Shown here piece after piece: positions 52,025 to 60,052 of a DNA stretch of 64,000 nt. The stretch lies in NCBI GenBank assembly GCA_937930695.1, contig CALHCB010000055.1, positions 1 to 64,000 of the forward strand. The letters are read 5' to 3'. Position 1 is the first letter of the stretch, and each line of letters starts with the position of its first letter. The translations under genes and the position numbers were made by a program. This DNA comes from an uncultured Acidimicrobiales bacterium. GTDB taxonomy: Bacteria > Actinomycetota > Acidimicrobiia > Acidimicrobiales > SZUA-35. A model generated the notes under the pieces. The model made no database searches. It was not told where the DNA came from and saw only the letters and a list, made by a program, of their open reading frames with translations.

Positions 52025-53353
52025 ATGGACAACATTGAGCAGCATGACGAGATGGGCATCGTGAGCGGTTCTGTCTCGTTGAGATTCGGCCTGCCGGCCG
52101 ATGGTGGCGGGGTCGACCTTGGGTCGGTCATGGGCGAGCTTCGAGATGCTTCATTGCGTTGCTTTGGAGAGGTCTATGGCTTGCAGGTGCACCACGATTG
52201 CCAGGGGACTGGGCCATGCGTCGAGGTCTTCGAGGTGACAGCCAAGTGCGGCACGGTGTTTGTTGAAGCAGGGGCGACGCCCGACGTTGTCGTGGTCTCG
52301 GCAGAAACTGCAGTGCTCGACCAAGGCGAGCCAACGTCGCGAGCCGACGCTCGAGCTGTCGTTCGTGAATTGTTGGAAACGACGCTTCGTTTTCTGTCGA
52401 GCCCGGAACGCAGACGACGCGAACAACGCGATGTCCTCCACGTCGGTGAGCGAACTGCGACTGAACGTGCTGATGCATTGTTCTGCCAAATCTCTCGAGG
52501 GGCAGACCGAGCCAGAGAATTGAGGTTGATCGTTCGGTGTACGGATCTGACGACGCTCGAAGGTGATGACACAGCCGGTCGGGTCAGAGTGCTCTGTGCG
52601 GAGGCTCGCCGGCCGGACCCCTTCGATGCCACTGTGGGGCCGACAGCTGCGGTTTGTGTGTATCCGGCGCACGTCGCACTGGCAGCTGAACTCACGAAGC
52701 ATTCGTCCGTCAAAGTCGCCAGTGTTGCTGGCGGATTCCCCGCAGGACTATCGGATCTCGAAGTCCGCCTCGCTGATATTCGACATGCAGTCGCAGCCGG
52801 AGCGGATGAGGTCGACATCGTCCTGAACCGGTCACTTTTCTTGGATGGTCGCACCGATGCAGTGACCGCTGAGCTCGTTGCGTCTCGCGAGGCGGCGGCA
52901 GGAGCCCACCTCAAGGTCATTCTCGAAGTTGGGGAGCTCGGCTCGCTTCAGTCGGTTGCTGATGCATCGAGACTCGCGATCGCGGCAGGTGCTGACACCA
53001 TCAAGACTTCGACGGGCAAGACGAAGGTGAATGCATCTCCAGACACGGTGTTCACGATGGCTGAAGTCATCGCCGAGCACTACCAGCTGACCGGCAAACG
53101 TGTCGGTATCAAGATCGCCGGTGGTGTTCGCACCGCTGACGATGCCCTCGGATACGTGGCGATCGTGCGTTCGGTGTTGGGGCCGGACTGGCTGTCGCCG
53201 GCTCTCCTTCGATTCGGGGCCTCGAGTTTGGTCAGCAACGTCGTGGAGGACCTCGCCACGGTCGATGCCGCGGTCCAGCTGCCGAACAACGAGGGCGCCC
53301 CCTTGGGGACGCCCTCGCTCAGTTCGCAGAATTCAATAGCCAGCTCACCTTGA
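52025..53353 (+). CDS. deoC: Deoxyribose-phosphate aldolase fused to an unknown N-terminal domain
   Basis: 442 residues from the ATG at 52025; a TTG at 51995 is an alternative. Residues ~165-420 are DeoC: VRCTDLTTLEGDDT, SVAGGFPAG, AGADEVDIVLN (Asp), GADTIKTSTGKT (Schiff-base Lys) and RVGIKIAGGVRTADDA (second Lys). DERA splits 2-deoxyribose-5-phosphate to acetaldehyde and glyceraldehyde-3-phosphate. Residues 1-160 are extra: GSVSLRFGLPADGGGVDLG, four Cys and a basic helical segment, of no family that I recognise. Ordinary DeoC is about 220-260 residues. Confidence 0.88.
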   Translation: MDNIEQHDEMGIVSGSVSLRFGLPADGGGVDLGSVMGELRDASLRCFGEVYGLQVHHDCQGTGPCVEVFEVTAKCGTVFVEAGATPDVVVVSAETAVLDQGEPTSRADARAVVRELLETTLRFLSSPERRRREQRDVLHVGERTATERADALFCQISRGADRARELRLIVRCTDLTTLEGDDTAGRVRVLCAEARRPDPFDATVGPTAAVCVYPAHVALAAELTKHSSVKVASVAGGFPAGLSDLEVRLADIRHAVAAGADEVDIVLNRSLFLDGRTDAVTAELVASREAAAGAHLKVILEVGELGSLQSVADASRLAIAAGADTIKTSTGKTKVNASPDTVFTMAEVIAEHYQLTGKRVGIKIAGGVRTADDALGYVAIVRSVLGPDWLSPALLRFGASSLVSNVVEDLATVDAAVQLPNNEGAPLGTPSLSSQNSIASSP

Positions 53354-53408
53354 CCGCTGAGCAGTGATCACCGAGTGATCAGTCAGCTCCAGATGAGTCG
53401 ACGCCAAA

Positions 53409-53969
53409 TCAGACGGTGCGACCCAAGAAGGCAGCGAGCTGATCAGCGTTGCATCCGCCATCTGCGCACTGTTGCTCGGCTCCGAACGGAGCGGCACCGT
53501 CGTCGCCGCGGAATGCGTCAGGGATGCTTTGCTTGGCCTGAGCGAGAATGCCTGCGGCGAGTTCAGGGGCGATATCGGTGCTCTGATTGGTCGCCTTGGC
53601 CAGGTCCCAGCCGTGTTGGAAGGTGTCGGTCATGGCAAGACCCATGACCGCTGCGCCCGGCATCTCGCCAAACGGCATCTTGACCATTTGTTCGAGCGCA
53701 CCGTCCGCGCTGAATGCTTCGAGAGCTGCTGCGGTAGCAGCGTCGTAGGAAGCAAGGAAGTCGCCTGCTGACCAGTCGGGCTGATCTTCGGACGGAGCCT
53801 CACCCTTGAGTCCGGCAGCGAAGAAGTTCTGGGCGCCGATGACATGGTTGATGAGTTCGCCCACGTTCCACGAGGCGCACGGGGTTTGCTGGGCGAGTTG
53901 ATCAGCGGAAACCTCGGCGAGGACGCCTCGGGTTGCTGCGATGACTTGCTGAAGGGGTTGTGTGCTCAT
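53409..53969 (-). CDS. TIGR03086-type maleylpyruvate-isomerase/DinB-like protein
   Basis: 186 residues from the ATG at 53969. Fold markers: TPCASWNVGELINHVIGAQNFF (first metal His), MAMTDTFQHGWDLAKAT (second His) and the TIGR03086-like tail FGAEQQCADGGCNADQLAAFLGR. These actinobacterial proteins belong to the mycothiol-dependent enzyme fold; reactions of most members are unknown. Convergent with the deoC fusion across 55 nt. Confidence 0.85.
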   Translation of the reverse strand: MSTQPLQQVIAATRGVLAEVSADQLAQQTPCASWNVGELINHVIGAQNFFAAGLKGEAPSEDQPDWSAGDFLASYDAATAAALEAFSADGALEQMVKMPFGEMPGAAVMGLAMTDTFQHGWDLAKATNQSTDIAPELAAGILAQAKQSIPDAFRGDDGAAPFGAEQQCADGGCNADQLAAFLGRTV

Positions 53970-54077
53970 TGTTGTTCGCCGTCCGTTCGGGATCAGATCG
54001 TTGACTATCGAATTGGAACGTAGCACCGCGTCACGCAGATTCTGCGTCGAGCCATCAGACTGCGGAAACGAGCGGGG

Positions 54078-54731
54078 CTAGTTGGTCGCTGCGTCCGTTT
54101 TGCGTTGCCGAATTCGTGACATGGCAAGCACCGCAAGGCCCACGATGGTGACCGCGATGCCAATCAACAACGGACGTGGGCCTGGCTGGATAGAGGCAAC
54201 GGCAGCTGCCTCAGCATCGGCATCTCGTTCCACGGGTATGGGGTTTCCGAAGATCTCGTCGAGATCTGCCTCGGCACCTTCGCCATCGGCAATGACGATC
54301 GAACCATCGGTTGTCACGAGTCGGACGGTGCGAGTCCCGGTTGCCGGCCCATTGAGGGAGCCACATTCGTCGGCATCCGAGGGTTCGTGAGTAGCGATGG
54401 GGTTCGGCGAGTCTGGGTCTCCCCATGTGTGGGTGAGTACGGAGACCGAGCCCCGAGTCTGCTTCTCGGTGGCATCGACGTGGTCGATCGTGTCCCGAGC
54501 GTACGCGCCGGTGATCTCGGGCATCGGTTGTCCGCTGTACTCCGAGTACGCGATTGCGAGCTGCCCATTCGGATCGTTGAGATCAGCAGCCGATGATCGG
54601 AGCTCCTCGACGGTGGTCTCGTAGGGAAGCCACAGGCTGCATGCCGAAGTGGGCGTGGTGGCGATCGTGATCGTGGTGGCAATTGCGCCGAGCACGAACA
54701 AGGCGAATCGGGTGAGCCGCGCGCGCTTCAT
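54078..54731 (-). CDS. Secreted protein with C-terminal TM anchor
   Basis: 217 residues from the ATG at 54731. A signal peptide (RARLTRFALFVLGAIATTIT, cleavage near TSA-CS), an extracytoplasmic domain with CSLWLPYETTVEEL and a late single Cys (DECGSLNG), a stretch TVRLVTTDGSIVIADGEGAE, and a TM helix (LLIGIAVTIVGLAVLAM) with a basic tail. Topology is that of a type I membrane protein. No family recognised. Confidence 0.7.
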   Translation of the reverse strand: MKRARLTRFALFVLGAIATTITIATTPTSACSLWLPYETTVEELRSSAADLNDPNGQLAIAYSEYSGQPMPEITGAYARDTIDHVDATEKQTRGSVSVLTHTWGDPDSPNPIATHEPSDADECGSLNGPATGTRTVRLVTTDGSIVIADGEGAEADLDEIFGNPIPVERDADAEAAAVASIQPGPRPLLIGIAVTIVGLAVLAMSRIRQRKTDAATN

Positions 54732-54774
54732 CGCTCCATGACGTTTCGGGAACGCTCCTGACCCAGCAGCACGG

Positions 54775-55593
54775 TCATGACGCAGCAGCTTGTGTTGGAT
54801 GCATCGAGCGTTCATAGAAGTCGATCAAGCGGTCAGCGGCATGTTGGGGAACCGACTCTTCAATGGTGGGCCGCAGCTTGCGGAGATCGGCGAGCAGTTG
54901 CGATCGACGATCAACTTCACGCAGGTTGTGACGATGATGATCACGCACGCCGTTGTTTGAGTATCGGCCGACTCTGTTGTCAAACAGATCGAGCGCGGTC
55001 TCGACGAGACCCGGCCACTCGACGACGCAGCGGACGTGGGCCAGGAGTTCGCGTCCTGCTCGTTCGACGTTTGTTGGCATTCGTCCCGTGTTGTCGCTTG
55101 CGAGCTCGTTGACGAACAACAATCGCACCGCTTCGCTTGCCGCCGACCGGACCTGTGGGCTCGAGTCGAGCGCTCGCTGAGCCAGCATCCGGGTGACGCC
55201 CGGCAGGACCTTGGAGGATGCTCCAGAATCGGTTGGGGCAGGGTCGGTTTTGGCAGCCTCGACGAGCGCAGCGGTTGCGAGGCGGACAGCTTCCTGACGG
55301 ATGTAGCCGTTGGGGTGAGAGCCGAGAAGCACCAGCATGCCGGGGGTTGCAGCAACGGCGTCCTCCGCCGCGGCGACCGCAAGATCAGCCCACGGATTGT
55401 TCGCGAGCTGGCGTTGGCGCACGCGATGGTCAACTCGTCGAGAGATGCCGTGTTCGAGGAGTCGATCGACTCGGGCCACCGTCTCATTGTGGACGGCGTC
55501 ATCTCCGGCCGGGTTCTCATCAGCTCGAGCCCCGAGAATCTCGATCGCCGCCGCCGTCAGTCGAATCGCTTCACTCTTGGCTCCAGCACCCAT
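54775..55593 (-). CDS. Helical (HEAT/ARM-like) protein of unknown function
   Basis: 272 residues, almost all helical. Repeats such as LVLLGSHPNGYIRQEAVRLA and RALDSSPQVRSAASEAVRLL have the HEAT look. C-terminal RRSQLLADLRKLRPTIEESV. Could be a scaffold or a DNA-associated protein; nothing more can be said. Upstream of the secreted-protein gene by 43 nt on the same strand. Confidence 0.65.
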   Translation of the reverse strand: MGAGAKSEAIRLTAAAIEILGARADENPAGDDAVHNETVARVDRLLEHGISRRVDHRVRQRQLANNPWADLAVAAAEDAVAATPGMLVLLGSHPNGYIRQEAVRLATAALVEAAKTDPAPTDSGASSKVLPGVTRMLAQRALDSSPQVRSAASEAVRLLFVNELASDNTGRMPTNVERAGRELLAHVRCVVEWPGLVETALDLFDNRVGRYSNNGVRDHHRHNLREVDRRSQLLADLRKLRPTIEESVPQHAADRLIDFYERSMHPTQAAAS

Positions 55594-55619
55594 CTGTCGA
55601 TCCTACGGACCCGCTCGGG

Positions 55620-55665
55620 ATTGGTGGACGGAGACGGTCGTTTCTGGTTGTCTCACTCCACCAAT
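55620..55665. repeat. Intergenic hairpin repeat, copy C
   Basis: A 46-nt element with outer arms ATTGGTGGA / TCCACCAAT and inner arms GAGAC / GTCTC, the most complete cruciform of the four. It lies between the HEAT-like gene and the lipoprotein gene. Confidence 0.72.
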
Positions 55666-55705
55666 CAACAGATAGATCGTGCCGTTCCGCGGGCACCGTC
55701 GATCT

Positions 55706-56431
55706 CTACTCGCCTTCGAACGGCACCGACTCCGAATGCTCGGCGTCGAGCTCGCACGTCCCGTCGAGGCGGCGGAAGTCTGAGGTTTGCCAGAAGGGAT
55801 CTCGCCACACGATCGTGGTCTCCCAGACCGTGTACTCGGTGTCCGCAGGCTCGGTTACACCACCGTTGGCGTCGAGGGTGTCGACCGCATCGAGCACACA
55901 CTCCACGAGAACCGCCGTGTTGTCGAAGATGTCGACAGAGATCGGCTGAAGGACAGCGTCTCCTCGAGTTGATCGAGTTGTTGCCTGACTCTCTGAGGCG
56001 ACGTTCCGAAGTGTCTGCTGAGCCGGCCCGGTCAGATAGAGCACGTAGTCGGGATCTTCAGGATCAGCTTGGTCGGTGTTCAGCGACCGCAGAATGAGAT
56101 CCCAATAGATGTGGCCGGTGTGGATGACGTTGCGCTCTTCGATGCTCCAGTCGCCGAGATCGACGCTGGACGAGCCACCTGGGCTCACTCGCAACGACGG
56201 GTCCGCGGCGAGAGAGTCGCTTGCTGGAGACGTCGCGGTCTCTGTGGTGAGAGCGGTCGGTGCGGGTGATGTCTGTGTCGTCGACGAAGTCGTGCCGTCG
56301 TCGCTCGCAGGTGTCGTCGCCGATCCGGGTGAAGAAACAGATGGCACCGTCGTCGCCGCGGTCTCATCAGAGGCGCTGCAACTTGTGAGGCCCAAGAGGG
56401 CAATCACCACGACTCGAACGTCTCGACGCAT
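55706..56431 (-). CDS. Lipoprotein with Ser/Thr-rich linker
   Basis: 241 residues from the ATG at 56431. Signal peptide with lipobox LTSC (VVVIALLGLTSCSAS), then about 60 residues of low-complexity Ser/Thr/Pro/Ala, then a folded domain (about 85-235) containing two Cys (ECVLDAVD and GTCELDAE) and a cystatin/NTF2-like beta pattern (WETTIVWRDPFWQTSDFRR). Extracellular. Function unknown. The reading frame extends upstream through the tRNA, but that part is not coding. Confidence 0.75.
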   Translation of the reverse strand: MRRDVRVVVIALLGLTSCSASDETAATTVPSVSSPGSATTPASDDGTTSSTTQTSPAPTALTTETATSPASDSLAADPSLRVSPGGSSSVDLGDWSIEERNVIHTGHIYWDLILRSLNTDQADPEDPDYVLYLTGPAQQTLRNVASESQATTRSTRGDAVLQPISVDIFDNTAVLVECVLDAVDTLDANGGVTEPADTEYTVWETTIVWRDPFWQTSDFRRLDGTCELDAEHSESVPFEGE

Positions 56432-56466
56432 AGTCAACGGTAGGTCGCTCCGGCTCCCAACACCGG

Positions 56467-56512
56467 ATTGGTGGAGCGAGACGGTTGTTTTCGGTCCTCC
56501 GGCTCCACCAAT
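56467..56512. repeat. Intergenic hairpin repeat, copy D
   Basis: A 46-nt element with arms ATTGGTGGAGC / GCTCCACCAAT, between the lipoprotein start and the 3' end of tRNA-Leu. Central part CGAGACGGTTGTTTTCGG closely resembles copy C. Confidence 0.72.
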
Positions 56513-56536
56513 CGGAGAGGCGCCGCGAACCAGTTG

Positions 56537-56622
56537 TGCCCGGGACGGGACTTGAACCCGTACGACCCTTTCGAGTCCGAGGGGTTTAAGCCCTCTGCGT
56601 CTGCCAATTCCGCCACCCGGGC
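56537..56622 (-). tRNA. tRNA-Leu (anticodon UAA)
   Basis: 86 nt. Acceptor arm GCCCGGG pairs with CCCGGGC before discriminator A; D-arm GGCGGAATTGGCAGACGC; anticodon stem-loop GAGGG-CTTAAAC-CCCTC with anticodon TAA; long class II variable arm CTCGAAAGGGT-type; T-loop GGTTCAAGTCC. CCA is not encoded. A TACGAT -10-like hexamer lies 9-14 nt upstream. Confidence 0.97.
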
Positions 56623-56690
56623 GCTCCAACATCGTATGCCGTCCGTCGGCGAGCGCTGAGTACGCTTGCTTGGTGGACGGACCCGAGCCG

Positions 56691-57065
56691 ATGCAGTCTG
56701 CGTCGTACGCTGAGATCAATGCGATCACGTTCGTCGTGACCGACATGGCTGCCTCAGTCGGCTTCTATGAAACCCTCGGCTTCGTCGTTGCGTACGGAGG
56801 AGCAGAGACCGCGTTCAGCTCGATGCGGATCGGCCAGAACTATGTGAACCTGCAACACACCGGGAAGATGCCGGGTCTCGGCTGGGGGAGGGTCGTCTTC
56901 CACGTTCCCGATCCAGATGAGATCTTTCGGATCGCCGCTGAAGCGGGATACCCGGCCGCCACTGAGCCAGCGGATGCGCCCTGGGGCGAGCGGTACTTCC
57001 ACATCCATGATCCCGATGGACACGAGCTGAGTTTCGCCCGGCGCCTCGATTCACACGAAGCGTGA
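56691..57065 (+). CDS. Glyoxalase/VOC superfamily protein
   Basis: 124 residues from the ATG at 56691 (TTG 56670 or GTG 56673 are alternatives). Single VOC module: EINAITFVVTDMAASVGFYE, RIGQNYVNLQ, RVVFHVPDPDEIFRIAAEAG and a C-terminal HIHDPDGHELSFAR with the metal-type His/Glu pair. Substrate not inferable. Stop overlaps the GTG of the following lipoprotein gene. Confidence 0.87.
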   Translation: MQSASYAEINAITFVVTDMAASVGFYETLGFVVAYGGAETAFSSMRIGQNYVNLQHTGKMPGLGWGRVVFHVPDPDEIFRIAAEAGYPAATEPADAPWGERYFHIHDPDGHELSFARRLDSHEA

Positions 57066-58096
57066 CCGGTCGTTGGTTGGCAGTCCTGTGCGTGGCCTGC
57101 GTCACCCTTTCGGCCTGTGTCACTGACGCCGCTGATTCCGATGTTGCCGGTGCTGAGTTGGCAGACGGTTTCACGCTCGGTGTTTTCGCTGAAGGACTCG
57201 TCGGCCCAACGCAATTCGAGATGCTCGATGATGATCGTCTGCTGATCGCCGAGATCGGAGACGAAGAAAATGGCGAGCAGGGCAGGGTGTCCGTTCTCGA
57301 TCTGATGACCCGGGCCGATGAGTCCGGAGGCAACGCGCGATTCGAAGCCACCGTGCTCGTCGACGATCTCGACAAGCCAACCGGTGTAGCGGTCTTCGAC
57401 AATCGGCTCTGGGTGATGGAGCGCAACCAGCTCTCCGTCGGTTCGCTCGATGGCGGACCGCTCGAGGTGGTGGTGGCAGAGATGCCATTCAACGGTCGCT
57501 CACAAGGCACGTTGACGGCGACACCCGATGGGGCGCTGTTGTACAACACGTCTGGCCGGCTCTCGGGCGGCGAACCACAAGAGGGCTCCGGGCTGTTGTT
57601 TTCGATCTCCGCGGACGGGGACTCGTCAATCGTGGCTTCGGGTCTCAAACACGGCTACGCCCACACGTTCGACGCAGAAGGCCAACTCTGGGTGACGGAG
57701 CTGTCTGACGGAGAGTTCGACGGATCTCCAGCCGAGGACGAGCTCGTTCCGGTGGCGATCGGCGACGATCTCGGCTGGCCGCGATGCGTTGGCGACAACC
57801 GGCCGGTGGCCGAGTTCGGTGGCGACGTGGCGGCCTGTGCCTCGATCCCATCTTCTCTGGCAACCTTTGGGCCTCAGGCAACACCGACATCAGTGGTCGT
57901 TGCCCCCTGGGACGATTCGGTGCTCGTCGTGGCGCTGTGGGTCCGAGGCTCCGTCGTCGCCGTCGATCGTTCCGGAGCGGTCACAGACCTTGCGAGTGGC
58001 CTCGATCGACCACAACATCTCGTCGTCGACGGCTCTCGTGTACTCATCAGTGAATACGGAACAGGCCGTATTCTGGCGCTGGAGTCCGAGAACTAG
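57062..58096 (+). CDS. Lipoprotein beta-propeller (ScyD/sorbosone-dehydrogenase-like)
   Basis: 344 residues. Signal peptide with lipobox LSAC (VLCVACVTLSACVTD). The mature part is a six-bladed propeller type: EGLVGPTQFEMLDDDRLLIA, DDLDKPTGVAVFDNRLWV, GTLTATPDGALLYNTSG, HGYAHTFDAEGQLWVTEL and a DELVPVAIGDDLGWPRC. The last motifs match sorbosone/glucose dehydrogenase-like propellers. Extracellular, membrane-tethered; the cofactor is uncertain. GTG overlaps the VOC stop. Confidence 0.83.
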   Translation: MTGRWLAVLCVACVTLSACVTDAADSDVAGAELADGFTLGVFAEGLVGPTQFEMLDDDRLLIAEIGDEENGEQGRVSVLDLMTRADESGGNARFEATVLVDDLDKPTGVAVFDNRLWVMERNQLSVGSLDGGPLEVVVAEMPFNGRSQGTLTATPDGALLYNTSGRLSGGEPQEGSGLLFSISADGDSSIVASGLKHGYAHTFDAEGQLWVTELSDGEFDGSPAEDELVPVAIGDDLGWPRCVGDNRPVAEFGGDVAACASIPSSLATFGPQATPTSVVVAPWDDSVLVVALWVRGSVVAVDRSGAVTDLASGLDRPQHLVVDGSRVLISEYGTGRILALESEN

Positions 58097-58347
58097 TTCT
58101 TAGACAGATCGTCACGGTGGGCTTCCCAGCCCGGCCAACCCGATTGATGGTGGCAATCACAGGCGCAGGTGAAACCTTCTTCGTCTTCGAGACCAGCCCA
58201 CCAACCAGGGCACCCCACGTGTCTTGGTGGCTTGCTTCTGCCATCGGGCGTGCTCTGTGGCTGACATCGAGTTCCCCGGATCGATTGATCAGAGAATGCG
58301 GCGACAGGCGGCCGGAAGTTCTCCTGATCTCTCCGTGATTCGGTCAT
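58093..58347 (-). CDS. Small Cys/Trp/His-rich protein
   Basis: 84 residues from the ATG at 58347. The C-terminal half is distinctive: HVGCPGWWAG, EGFTCACDCHHQSG and WPGWEAHRDD, with four Cys and several His that could bind metal. Ends convergently with the lipoprotein gene, stops overlapping by 4 nt. The 14-bp palindrome lies 36 nt upstream of the start. No family recognised; coding status is supported mainly by composition and context. The rest of the 58097-58429 gap shows nothing else. Confidence 0.45.
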   Translation of the reverse strand: MTESRRDQENFRPPVAAFSDQSIRGTRCQPQSTPDGRSKPPRHVGCPGWWAGLEDEEGFTCACDCHHQSGWPGWEAHRDDLSKN

Positions 58348-58383
58348 GCTCTTTCATCGGCTTGTTGAGCCGTCCGGGCGTAT

Positions 58384-58397
58384 GGGTAGAACTACCT
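58384..58397. promoter_or_regulatory. 14-bp palindromic site, copy 2
   Basis: GGGTAGAACTACCT, identical to the site at 31725-31738, 36 nt upstream of the small Cys-rich gene on the minus strand. Confidence 0.5.
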
Positions 58398-58429
58398 CCA
58401 GACCAAGGTGGGCGGTCGATGCGAGCGAC

Positions 58430-59872
58430 TCAACCGAAGTCTTCGGGCCACAGCAGCGTGTCGGTGTGAAATTGACTCCAAGCGAACCAGAACGCCTGAT
58501 GGCCGCCGGCATCTGTGCCATCGGTGCGGGTGGCTCGCAGTCCGGCTCCTTCGAGTTGAATCGTCAGATCTTCGACCTCGATCGTTCCTCCGGATGCGAG
58601 GATCTCGCCCGCGCTGGCGACATGCACGGCAATTGGCGTTCCCGATCCAGTGATCAGCCCGAGTACTTGCTCTTGAGCAGGCAGACGGACATCGACGTCG
58701 CCGATCGGGAAGATCGGGCCATTGGCGTCTCGATCTCCCAGCGGGTCATCGGGATAGCTGCGGCCGATGCCGCCGTCTTCGGCCACGATCGTGGTGTTTG
58801 GGTGGGCAAGCTTCCAATCGCCCCATGTGCTGGTGATGACCGAGATCTGCTCGAACTGAACACCTGCTTGGAGCAAGGGTCCTGAGGTTGCGTTGCCGAG
58901 AAAGGTGTCGACAAAGGATCGGGTGTTGAGCTCGAACATCATCTTGTTCGAGCGGATCAGAAGACCCGACGTCCGGAATACCGGCTGCTCGAATCCTTCG
59001 AGCGTGTCCGTGTAATACGCCTGGGCTGAACCGCAAAGCGTGCAGTACGGAACGGCGATTCTACGGCCACCGAGGTCGTCGTTGATCATTTCGTGAACTT
59101 CCATGATGTTCTTCGGGTATGCCCGAGCTTCGCCGTCGACGACGACGCCGAACACCACTCGCTCATCAGGGAACCAATCGCCACCGTCGGCATCGGTGAC
59201 AGCCGGATCGTCCAGAGCCGGTATGCAGCCACGAGAACAGGGGTCGGGGTTTCCGAGTGGTCGTTCATCGATCAACACCCCACCCCAGCTGACGTGGCGC
59301 CAGTCGATGTCCGCATCGGCGTCGAAGAGCGGATCCCAGCGACGCTCCACGGTGAGGAAGATCTCGCGCTTGAAGTCGAGATACCCGGGAGGGGCCGGCA
59401 GATCCCACGCGATGAGGTGATTCGTCGCCGAGCTCCAGGGGCTGCCGTCATCGATGTCTGCGCCAGTGAGGTCCTCAAATGCGGCGGCCAGCCCAAGACT
59501 GGAGGCGTCGCTTCCCTGGAAGAACCGGAGCAAATCGGCCAAGATCCAAGCCAGTCGACCATCGCCACTATCGACGATGGTCTCGATCTCGACGCCAAAT
59601 CTCCCGCCGAACAGCCCGGAGATCAGACGATTGGTCGCTTCGACGACCTCGGGGTCCAGGTCACCTTCCTGAAAAGCTGGTGCTGGTCCGAAGTCGATCT
59701 CCTCGCCTTGCGGGAGAGGGTCGAGGTCTGCGGTGTCCAGAGCTTCAGACGACGTTGCATCGACAGCGTCTGGAGTAACGGCAAGCCCATCGTTGCTCAC
59801 CTCGTCGCCAGAAGAGCACGCCGAGGCCACCAGGGTGATTGCCGCGATCAGAGGCACTACACGTCGATTCAT
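58430..59872 (-). CDS. DUF3179 domain lipoprotein
   Basis: 480 residues. Lipobox near residue 19 (LVASACSSG), then an acidic linker and an N-terminal domain of about 150 residues. DUF3179 proper spans about 215-470: ERVVFGVVVDGEARAYPKN, MEVHEMINDDLGG, IAVPYCTLCGSAQAY, RTSGLLIRSNKMMFE and HQAFWFAWSQFHTDTLLW. CTLCG carries a Cys pair, and the two His could bind metal. Function of DUF3179 is unknown. Divergent from the acyl-CoA ligase gene. Confidence 0.87.
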   Translation of the reverse strand: MNRRVVPLIAAITLVASACSSGDEVSNDGLAVTPDAVDATSSEALDTADLDPLPQGEEIDFGPAPAFQEGDLDPEVVEATNRLISGLFGGRFGVEIETIVDSGDGRLAWILADLLRFFQGSDASSLGLAAAFEDLTGADIDDGSPWSSATNHLIAWDLPAPPGYLDFKREIFLTVERRWDPLFDADADIDWRHVSWGGVLIDERPLGNPDPCSRGCIPALDDPAVTDADGGDWFPDERVVFGVVVDGEARAYPKNIMEVHEMINDDLGGRRIAVPYCTLCGSAQAYYTDTLEGFEQPVFRTSGLLIRSNKMMFELNTRSFVDTFLGNATSGPLLQAGVQFEQISVITSTWGDWKLAHPNTTIVAEDGGIGRSYPDDPLGDRDANGPIFPIGDVDVRLPAQEQVLGLITGSGTPIAVHVASAGEILASGGTIEVEDLTIQLEGAGLRATRTDGTDAGGHQAFWFAWSQFHTDTLLWPEDFG

Positions 59873-60052
59873 GGGTTGGTGAACCGTGCTGACGTCCGAT
59901 CCGTTCCCGAGCCTGGCGACTTCCTTGCTTGTTCATCTGATTTCGCGTTGGCGCATGGTGGCCTCAGTGGCCGATTGGGGGCCGCAGAACCCACGCGGAG
60001 TAGGTAGATGGAACGTTGCGCGTTGAGCGATCGCGGGCGACGATGGCACGCT

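Noticed and set aside
59093..60007. Plus-strand frame of 304 codons
   Set aside because: Antisense to the DUF3179 gene; no recognisable domain.
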